A stretch of 11,518 bases of DNA from Deltaproteobacteria bacterium. Lineage in GTDB: Bacteria > Desulfobacterota > Anaeroferrophillalia > Anaeroferrophillales > Tharpellaceae. Where the stretch lies: assembly GCA_030633185.1 (NCBI GenBank), contig DAOVTG010000062.1:1-11518 (forward strand). The letters are read 5' to 3'. Made by a program: the position numbers and the translations under genes. Positions 6,376 through 11,518 of this stretch are shown piece after piece; positions within the stretch are counted from its first letter, which is position 1; each line of letters begins with the position of its first letter. The notes under the pieces are model-generated. The model was given only the letters and a program-made list of their open reading frames with translations, did no database searches and was not told where the DNA came from.

Positions 6376-7503
6376 TTACGTCTCCTTTTTTTGTTCTATT
6401 TGTTCTATTTGTCCTTTTGCTCGTGATTTTTCAGCTTTCCACCAGCCCAGTTTTTCAATTTCATGATAAAGTGTTCGGGCCACGACCCGCATGCCGGCGT
6501 CGTTAAAATGGGCCATATCAAAATAGAGTTCGTGACGCCTAGGGTTATGCGCTAAGCTTCCCAGTAGATCAATACAGGGGATTTCCAGTTTTCCGGAAAT
6601 CTTTCTGATCTCATCGACCAGAGCCCGATCGTAAATGCCGCGCTCAGTGAAGAAAGTGTGCCAGTTGGCTTGGATTCCTTCCAGGCGGCGAGCTTCGGTC
6701 GGGCTTGGTTCAGGATCATAAGCAAAACTGTTGATGATGATTGCAACTTGAGCCCCTTGGGCTTTGCCAAGATCATTTAAAGCGCAATAGTTATCATCAA
6801 TCTGAGACAAACATCTTTGCCACTTAAAATCTTCATCCCAGCGCGGAAAACCCTGGCGCTCACTGGAGGCACGGCGTAAGAGAAGATAGCTGCAGAAGCT
6901 ACCCAATAGATGTTTAGTGAAGGGAATTTTCCTTTCTAAAGCCATAATGAATTTTTCGGGCCAGACCGTCTCAGATGTCCATTTTGAGCCCATCATCCAG
7001 GCCTGCGAAAGATCATTAAAGCCGATACAGAACAAGACGATATCGGGTTTGACGGCGGCTATCTCCGATTCCCAGTAGAGACGGTGCTGGTTACTGTTGT
7101 AGGTCGGGTTGCCGGCGTTGATGATCTCCCAGTTATGGTCTCCAAAACGTCGTAGCAGGGCTTGGAGACGGGCGTCCCAGACCTCGCTTTCACGGTGTAG
7201 TTTGACCCCGAAAAAATTCGATTCGCCGATCAGGAGAAGCCTCTTTTTCTCTCCGGTCGGAGCCGGTTCCGGCCCCCGGCAACCGAAACGGTTGATTTTG
7301 ACCATCTTTGATCTGAAGCCTTTGACAAACCGGTAATGCAATGGTGACGGAACCATTTTAATGAAACTGTTATAAGGGTACTCACCGATCATCCGTGAGC
7401 GAAAAGGGATGCCGAAATGCTGTCTGAAGTAGATACGGGCCGCTATCTCGATGGTGGCCGCGATTCCGATAAACGATATCAAGAATCCGAAAAGTGTGGT
7501 CAT
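6376..7503 (-). CDS. Membrane-anchored SGNH/GDSL-type hydrolase or acyltransferase
   Basis: This 375-residue protein has one N-terminal membrane helix (about residues 3-23) followed by an SGNH domain, presumably exposed outside the cytoplasmic membrane. The four family blocks are visible: the nucleophile in LLLIGESNFFG (Ser95; GES replaces the usual GDS), the Gly/Asn block INAGNPTYNSNQ, IGFNDL (Asn163), and FDMAHFNDAG with the Asp329/His332 pair. Enzymes of this fold cleave or transfer ester-linked acyl groups on lipids, sugars or polysaccharides. I start it at ATG 7503, which has AAGGA seven bases before it; a GTG 12 codons upstream would overlap the MATE gene. It lies 11 bases after the MATE stop and its stop is one base before the GNAT start. 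The membrane anchor and the neighbours suggest action on a product moved by the MATE protein. Confidence 0.85.
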   Translation of the reverse strand: MTTLFGFLISFIGIAATIEIAARIYFRQHFGIPFRSRMIGEYPYNSFIKMVPSPLHYRFVKGFRSKMVKINRFGCRGPEPAPTGEKKRLLLIGESNFFGVKLHRESEVWDARLQALLRRFGDHNWEIINAGNPTYNSNQHRLYWESEIAAVKPDIVLFCIGFNDLSQAWMMGSKWTSETVWPEKFIMALERKIPFTKHLLGSFCSYLLLRRASSERQGFPRWDEDFKWQRCLSQIDDNYCALNDLGKAQGAQVAIIINSFAYDPEPSPTEARRLEGIQANWHTFFTERGIYDRALVDEIRKISGKLEIPCIDLLGSLAHNPRRHELYFDMAHFNDAGMRVVARTLYHEIEKLGWWKAEKSRAKGQIEQIEQKKET

Positions 7504-7514
7504 TTTTAGTTCCT

Positions 7515-8858
7515 TTACATAACTGTCGAAATCCGACACTCCTTAAGAAGTCTGCGCATGAGTAAAAAACTGACCAGACCGGAGATCGTCAAAGAGACAG
7601 GCAGGCTTATATAGATGCCGTGGCCGCCCCAAAATTGTGAAAAAAGCAGGGCCAGAGGGACCCTCAAAAGCAAAAAGCGCAGACAATTGATAATCAGCGA
7701 ATATTTTGGTTGTTTGAGGCCTTGCGACAAGCCCGTCATAACCAGTTCAAAAGGAGTAAAAAAATAGCCTAGACCAATGATTTTGAGGGTGAAGACGGCC
7801 AGTTTTAAAACCTCCGGTGAGGGTTTGAAAATGTGCATTATAATATCGGCCTGAAACCAGAAAATAATAATTGTCGGGATGACGATGACGTAACAGCCGA
7901 GCAAGGCCGTCTGGCAGGCCTCTTTGATTCGGTCGAAACGTTTAAGGCCGAGATTAAAGCCGATAAAAGGAACCAATGCGCAGGAGAGACCGTAAAGTGG
8001 CAGAATTGCCATCTGCTCAATTCGGGTGCTCAAGTTCCAGGCTCCGACATAGGCCGGGCCGAAGTCTGCGAGAAGATAATTAAGCATCGCGACTGAAACT
8101 GGGATGACCAGCATTGAAACGGCGACCGGCGCTCCCAGGGCGGCGATTTGAGGCCAGTGTTTAAGGTGGCTTCGGGAAAATTTCAGACCGGGGTGGTCGA
8201 GCCCCCGATTCTTCAGGGCGCGCCACATGATTGCGCTCGATAAGAGCCAACCCAAGAGTGAGGCCAGTGAAGCTCCTTCGACCCCCAGGCCGCAGCTGAA
8301 AATCAAGAGTGGATCAAGAACCATATTGAGAAGATTGCCGGCAATCATCGCCAGCATCGGGGTTTTGGTGTCGCCATAGCTGAAAAAGATGGCCTCACTA
8401 AGCATCACAAAGCCGATGACGGGAAAACTTAAAGCCAGCCATCGCATATAACTGCCGCTTTCGCTCAGGAGCTGGGGATGATTGTCAAAGAGCGCGAATA
8501 GTGGCTGGTTGAAGGTTGGAAAGGCCAAGAGCAGTAAAGCACTGATCGTGAGAAAGGCGAGTGGGTAGGTGGCCTTGGCGATTTTCTCTGCCTGCTTGTG
8601 ATCGCCGTGGCCTCGGGCGTGACTCATTATTGCCAGAGCGCCAACTGCCACCCCTTTACTTAAAGACATGGCGATAAAGAACATCGGCACGGCCAAAGAC
8701 ATGGCGGCCAAAGGAATGGTTCCGAGCTTGGCCACAAAAATCGTATCGACCAAAGCATAGAGGGTCGCGAAAAACATCGAGACCATAGCTGGCGCACCAA
8801 GGCGCAAAAGAACCGTGAAGACTCGGCCTTCACCCATGTTTATGCGGTTATCTGTCAT
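7515..8858 (-). CDS. MATE-family membrane transporter
   Basis: This is a 447-residue integral membrane protein with two homologous halves (about 1-220 and 230-447), the length and 12-helix layout of MATE exporters, which use Na+ or H+ gradients. Family-typical stretches are LRLGAPAMVSMFFATLYALVD (Asp38 in the first helix), YGDTKTPMLAMIAGNLLNMVL, GLGVEGASLASLLG, and in the second half ALGAPVAVSML and IGFNLGLKRFDRI. It looks closest to the NorM/DinF-like group, but drug, metabolite and lipid-linked substrates all occur there. The ATG at 8858 has only a weak ribosome binding site, and ATG 8837, seven codons in, is an alternative. It leads the MATE-SGNH-GNAT cluster. Only 41 bases separate it from the AbiE toxin gene and no terminator is visible between them, so read-through from the abiE promoter is possible. 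Confidence 0.92.
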   Translation of the reverse strand: MTDNRINMGEGRVFTVLLRLGAPAMVSMFFATLYALVDTIFVAKLGTIPLAAMSLAVPMFFIAMSLSKGVAVGALAIMSHARGHGDHKQAEKIAKATYPLAFLTISALLLLAFPTFNQPLFALFDNHPQLLSESGSYMRWLALSFPVIGFVMLSEAIFFSYGDTKTPMLAMIAGNLLNMVLDPLLIFSCGLGVEGASLASLLGWLLSSAIMWRALKNRGLDHPGLKFSRSHLKHWPQIAALGAPVAVSMLVIPVSVAMLNYLLADFGPAYVGAWNLSTRIEQMAILPLYGLSCALVPFIGFNLGLKRFDRIKEACQTALLGCYVIVIPTIIIFWFQADIIMHIFKPSPEVLKLAVFTLKIIGLGYFFTPFELVMTGLSQGLKQPKYSLIINCLRFLLLRVPLALLFSQFWGGHGIYISLPVSLTISGLVSFLLMRRLLKECRISTVM

Positions 8859-8899
8859 TTAAGGCTGTCCATTTTATCATCGTCAAAGATATGAAGCTA

Positions 8900-9796
8900 C
8901 TACATTTTGAAACTGTCTAGTTTCTGAGAGCTGGTCAATGTCTGTATTACCAGTTTGCACTCGGTTTGGAGAAGATCCGTCAGGTAGACCCAGAACTCTT
9001 TATTTTCGACTGTTCCGGCTACTACTTGCGGGGGCAGGAACCTTCGCATTTCGTAGATGAAATTCTTTCGAATTATCGGCTCATCAAGTAGCTGTTGATT
9101 GCGTTCCTTTATCAATATCAGGAATTTGTCGATGTTGCACCGGTGATCCGCTATTTTCTTTACCACTAACTTTAAGGGCAAAGAGATATTTTGTTGTTTA
9201 AGCCAGCCAATATCCCACAAGTCACGATTCTTGATCCGGTTCGGCCTGAGGGCGAAGGCAACCATCTTGTCGGCAAGAATTTCTTCTCGACTTTGGGCTT
9301 GGATAATCAGGCCTGAAGTTCCCATCTCTACACCATAATGGTTGCGTAAGATCATGGGTTTTCGGTCATAACTGGGAATGGCGCAAATATCGATATTAAT
9401 CCTTTGCGCTGGCAGGTTTTTCTGTTGTGAGTGGGTGATGATTTTCAGTTTCCAGGTGTCAACATTGCCGGTCTCTCTAACCGGTTCACTTACTGCTACT
9501 TGCAAATTGTATTTTATCTGCAGCCGCTCAATCAGCACCGTGCCCAGATTGGCTAAGGTTTCGCGCCTAAAGTCTTTACCTCCCGTAAAGTCTAAATCCT
9601 CACTCAAACGATTGGAGCCATAGCAACTTCGCAAACATGTTCCACCGATAAAGGTCAAGCCGCTAAGGAGGCCCGCCGTACTCATTTCACGTAAGATATC
9701 ATGGTGCAGAAGTTCTTTTTCTACCACTGCTTGTAATGGGGCTAATTTGCTTTGATTTTTCAAAGCATGAGAAACCAGATGGTCAAATAAGCTCAT
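8900..9796 (-). CDS. abiEii: AbiEii-type nucleotidyltransferase toxin
   Basis: This is a 298-residue protein of the AbiEii/DUF1814 family, the toxin of type IV AbiE toxin-antitoxin and phage-abortive systems. The nucleotidyltransferase site is visible: FIGGTCLRSCYG (49-60) followed by RLSEDLDF (63-70), whose acidic pair binds the metal, a third acid in INIDIC (D136), EEILADKM (171-178), and the downstream K-N-R-D-L-W-D-I block (189-196). The start at ATG 9796 has an excellent GGGAGG six bases before it, located inside the antitoxin gene, and the two genes overlap by 14 bases. Length and motifs are complete, so it should be functional. AbiEii proteins transfer nucleotides, and related MenT toxins act on tRNA; the target here is unknown. 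Its C-terminal end lies 41 bases before the MATE gene. Confidence 0.92.
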   Translation of the reverse strand: MSLFDHLVSHALKNQSKLAPLQAVVEKELLHHDILREMSTAGLLSGLTFIGGTCLRSCYGSNRLSEDLDFTGGKDFRRETLANLGTVLIERLQIKYNLQVAVSEPVRETGNVDTWKLKIITHSQQKNLPAQRINIDICAIPSYDRKPMILRNHYGVEMGTSGLIIQAQSREEILADKMVAFALRPNRIKNRDLWDIGWLKQQNISLPLKLVVKKIADHRCNIDKFLILIKERNQQLLDEPIIRKNFIYEMRRFLPPQVVAGTVENKEFWVYLTDLLQTECKLVIQTLTSSQKLDSFKM

Positions 9797-10331
9797 GGGC
9801 AGCCTCCCAGTCGACTAGGTCGGTGCTTCTTCGGGACAGCGCCATGTTCCGAAGTGCTAGGCCGACTGATGCCCGCCACAGGCGGCAGCGCGGATCATAG
9901 TTTATCTGCGACACTACGCTATTTATAGACTTTTTCGTGTGGATAAATTCTATATGACCGAAGGCTCCGCAGTCAACTATATAACTGCGCCCGGAAGACA
10001 TCAGCGTAACCCAATTCATAGGGACTTGCGAGATCACTCCGGCATCGCTCAAAACAGATTCTAAACTGATGTAATTAAACTCATGAGCCCGCAAGCGGGC
10101 AGCGGCATGGTATAAAATCAGACCCGCCGGATAATTTACTTTAGTGTAAAGGTAGAGTCCCCGGCAAACAGGTCTGAGTAAACCGTTTTTTTTCGCTCGC
10201 CCGATCAGGGCCTTAAATGCGGCCGAACTTTGTCCAGGTATGATGGCACTCAAATCTCGCAAAGAAAAGAGGTAGTGTTCCTCGTCTGCAAGGCTTTCTA
10301 AGGTCTGGGTTAATTGCTTGATGGGCTGCAT
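9783..10331 (-). CDS. abiEi: AbiEi-type antitoxin and transcriptional repressor
   Basis: This is the 182-residue partner of the AbiEii toxin. The N-terminal 55 residues (LFSLRDLSAIIPGQSSAAFKALIGRAKKNGLLRPVCRGLYLY) form the winged-helix DNA-binding domain typical of AbiEi proteins. The rest (EFNYISLESVLSDAGVIS, then GHIEFIHTK) is the C-terminal antitoxin domain, with the ISLESVL signature common in the family. It is somewhat shorter than many AbiEi proteins, probably a compact variant. ATG 10331 is preceded by AAGGAG only three bases away, so translation may be modest. It overlaps the toxin gene by 14 bases. AbiE antitoxins neutralise without a stable complex and repress their own promoter at inverted repeats, which are present just upstream. 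Confidence 0.88.
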   Translation of the reverse strand: MQPIKQLTQTLESLADEEHYLFSLRDLSAIIPGQSSAAFKALIGRAKKNGLLRPVCRGLYLYTKVNYPAGLILYHAAARLRAHEFNYISLESVLSDAGVISQVPMNWVTLMSSGRSYIVDCGAFGHIEFIHTKKSINSVVSQINYDPRCRLWRASVGLALRNMALSRRSTDLVDWEAAHELI

Positions 10332-10337
10332 AGGCTC

Positions 10338-10382
10338 CTTAGTCTACGTTAGGTGACGCTTAGTATAGACTAAGTGTAGACC
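10338..10382. promoter_or_regulatory. Probable AbiEi operator: repeated CTTAGTCTA motif
   Basis: CTTAGTCTA at 10338-10346 faces an inverted copy TAGACTAAG at 10366-10374. An outer pair GTCTAC (10342-10347) and GTAGAC (10376-10381) is nested around the same axis. On the minus strand TCTACACTTAG and TCTATACTAAG also form a tandem pair. The array spans the -10 box, the spacer and the start site, as expected for autorepression. Exact binding units cannot be fixed by eye. Confidence 0.6.
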
Positions 10383-10390
10383 AAATGCAA
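10362..10390 (-). promoter_or_regulatory. Promoter of the abiE operon
   Basis: On the minus strand a -35 box TTGCAT (10390-10385) and a -10 box TATACT (10367-10362) are separated by exactly 17 bases. Transcription should begin near 10355, about 24 bases before the abiEi ATG. No other gene-free stretch upstream offers a better match. Confidence 0.75.
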
Positions 10391-10462
10391 GAATAACAAC
10401 AAGAGGGTATTTTTATATTCTTTGTTTAAGTTCTGATCTATTTGTAAAGATTGCAAGATTAA

Positions 10463-11209
10463 CTACACATCCGCATAGTGATTAAGCCGTTGTCGTCTTT
10501 CTCTGTAATCCGGCATCAGTTTTTCCAGTAAACGCCAGAAGCGAAGGCCGTGATGTTTTTCTTTGAGGTGACAGAGTTCGTGGGTGATGACGTAGTCAAT
10601 ACATTCCTTGGGGGCTTTGATCAGCTCCAGGTTGAGGATGATTTTTCCTTGTTCCGAACAAATTCCCCAGCGATTGGTCATTTTCTGAATGCGCAAGTTT
10701 GGCGCTTTCACCCCTTCTCGGGCAACTCGCTGCAAACAAATTTCTAATCGTTCTCGAAAAATCCGTTGGGCGTGTTGCCGATACCAGTCGCTCAGCAGCT
10801 TTTCGATGGTCAAAGCGATCTCGGCCGCCAAGTCTCTGCGCTCGTTTTCCTGGGTTCGATATTCACTCAATACTTCGCCCACCACCCCGTAATAAGCCGG
10901 TGCCTCGATGGAGTAACGCAGGGTTTCGGGGATCTCTTTCTCATGACCTTGCCGCACCGTGGTCAGATCGACGTCATCGGCATCGAAGCCGCCCAGGGCG
11001 TCATAGGTGTTCATCGCCTCATTGAGGTTGCCGAGAATGCCCCGGTAATCAATTATATGGCCGAACTCCTTGCCCGCAAAAATGCGGTTAACCCGGGCAA
11101 TGGTCTGTAGAATGTTATGTTCTTTCAAGGGTTGCTCGATGGCGATCTCGATCTTCTGGGTCCGGTTGAACTCGGTGTATTCTGCCTGCGCCTTCTCAGG
11201 GGATATCAA
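10463..11209 (-). pseudogene. Composite ORF: type I restriction HsdR pieces joined to a YgjP/M48-like zinc metallopeptidase
   Basis: This is a single open frame of 248 codons made of parts that do not normally occur together. Residues about 20-85 carry the HsdR helicase end: PLKEHNILQTIARVNRIFAGKEFGHIIDY (motif VI with QTIARVNR at 35-42) and GGFDADDVDL. Residues about 92-139 look like the HsdR C-terminal tail (AYYGVVGEVLSEYRTQENE, then EIALTIEKLL). From 140 it becomes the end of a YgjP/DUF45 metallopeptidase: TNRWGICSEQGKI, then VITHELCHLKEKHHGLRFW with zinc ligands H210, H214 and probably H220 and catalytic E211. Such peptidase genes often sit next to hsdR. Both the translocase body and the peptidase N-terminus are lost. 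The TTG at 11209 has no ribosome binding site. I read it as successive in-frame deletions across an hsdR-peptidase pair; a natural miniature fusion is less likely. Confidence 0.72.
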
Positions 11210-11383
11210 TTGTTTTTGTTCGATTAGCTTCTTTCAGGCTTTTTAACCTCGGATCACTATCCAGATCAAAGGTTCGGCAGACAACGACAACTTTGATACC
11301 TCCAAAATTGTGAGCATCGGTGATCAGCCGGAACAATACCGCTTTATTACTACGCACAGAATATTTAAGAAATAAACAGATTT
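11196..11383 (-). pseudogene. Fragment of a possible STAND/NTPase-type protein
   Basis: About 60 codons are open on the minus strand from the edge of the terminal repeat down to TGA 11198-11196. They read NKAVLFRLITDAHNFGGIKVVVVCRTFDLDSDPRLKSLKEA. The hydrophobic KVVVVCR strand followed by FDLDSDPRL resembles the sensor strand and following loop of large P-loop NTPases used in defence (STAND/NACHT-like), but the piece is too short for certainty. The frame continues leftward into the hairpin repeat, whose translation is meaningless. The fragment ends in a 14-base overlap with the restriction/peptidase composite, so it was probably cut on both sides, by the repeat upstream and by a deletion downstream. 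Confidence 0.4.
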
Positions 11384-11510
11384 GATGGCGTCGTAAAAAG
11401 TCCGATCTACTGCGCTGTTGTGGTTTTTCAGGCACTCGACATACTACATGTATGGTCTCGCGCCTGAAAAACCACAACATCTTGTATATCGAAATTTTTA
11501 CTTAGCCATC
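11384..11510. mobile_element. 127-bp nested-palindrome repeat (MITE/REP-like)
   Basis: The outer ends 11384-11406 and 11488-11510 are inverted copies matching at 18 of 23 bases, both beginning GATGGC and containing GTAAAAA. Inside them, 11416-11433 and 11462-11479 form a perfect 18-bp inverted repeat containing TTGTGGTTTTTCAGGC. At the centre CATAC (11440-11444) pairs with GTATG (11450-11454) around a five-base loop. The whole can fold into one long cruciform. It has no coding capacity, so any movement would need a transposase in trans. Repeats with these ends are, as I recall, dispersed in Desulfobacterota genomes. Confidence 0.72.
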
Positions 11511-11518
11511 CCGTGACT

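Noticed and set aside
8909..8924. Six-base hairpin GAAACT/AGTTTC as a terminator between abiEii and the MATE gene
   Set aside because: The stem is short and AT-rich, lies within the abiEii coding end, and has no following T run in the direction of transcription.
10766..11110. Plus-strand 114-codon open frame
   Set aside because: It is a shadow of the HsdR/metallopeptidase frame, whose motifs on the minus strand are unambiguous.
11384..11480. N-terminal part of a protein reading through the terminal hairpin
   Set aside because: The frame there is only the translation of the palindromic repeat; symmetric repeats of this type often give long but meaningless frames.
1..11518. CRISPR array, tRNA or rRNA genes, integrase or transposase genes
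   Set aside because: I looked on both strands for evenly spaced repeats, cloverleaf-like sequence, and DDE or tyrosine recombinase motifs and saw none. The only regular repeat is the three-unit ACGAAA string, which is far too short for an array.

Overview
The window looks like an accessory region of an anaerobic Desulfobacterota (delta-proteobacterial) chromosome. This placement is an inference. It rests on a VPxxP-type CTERM sorting tail, Cache-containing and HisKA_2/receiver hybrid histidine kinases, a histidine-kinase sensor domain with a c-type heme motif, and a hairpin repeat with GATGGC...GTAAAAA ends of a kind I associate with that phylum. No rRNA, tRNA, CRISPR array or recognisable transposase gene was seen.

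Layout. The window opens with the last codons of an unidentified + strand gene (3-80). A perfect 19-bp stem terminator follows (378-420), then the truncated 3' end of a VPxxP-CTERM surface-protein gene on the minus strand (449-574). This abuts a decayed + strand Cache-type histidine kinase (581-1243). The stretch 1244-1493 has no gene but carries a triple ACGAAA repeat and a 138-bp element bounded by imperfect inverted repeats. On the minus strand come the C-terminal half of an AAA/DUF4143 ATPase (1494-2060) and an intact Phd/PIN (VapC-like) toxin-antitoxin pair (2085-2683). The pair is controlled by a near-consensus promoter buried in a perfect 19+19 bp palindrome.

On the + strand, 2795-5237 holds a heme-motif sensor kinase of the HisKA_2 type. 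It has lost its ATPase domain and runs, with a frame change, into the rear of a receiver domain fused to a second histidine kinase, which itself lacks its C-terminal end. On the minus strand, 5334-8858 is a tight three-gene cluster: a MATE-type transporter, a membrane-anchored SGNH hydrolase, and a GNAT acetyltransferase that starts at TTG one base after the previous stop. Upstream of it is an intact AbiE toxin-antitoxin pair (abiEi-abiEii, 8900-10331) with its own promoter and repeated operator motifs.

The right end (10463-11510) holds a composite ORF that joins type I restriction HsdR pieces to a YgjP/M48-like zinc metallopeptidase domain. Next to it are a fragment that may come from a STAND/NTPase-type protein and a 127-bp nested-palindrome (MITE-like) repeat.

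Taken together, two toxin-antitoxin modules and one export/modification operon are intact, while almost everything around them is truncated or internally deleted. The deletions often join unrelated domains in frame. This repeated scarring is the most striking property of the window. The genes most worth following up are the heme-motif sensor kinase and the MATE-SGNH-GNAT operon.
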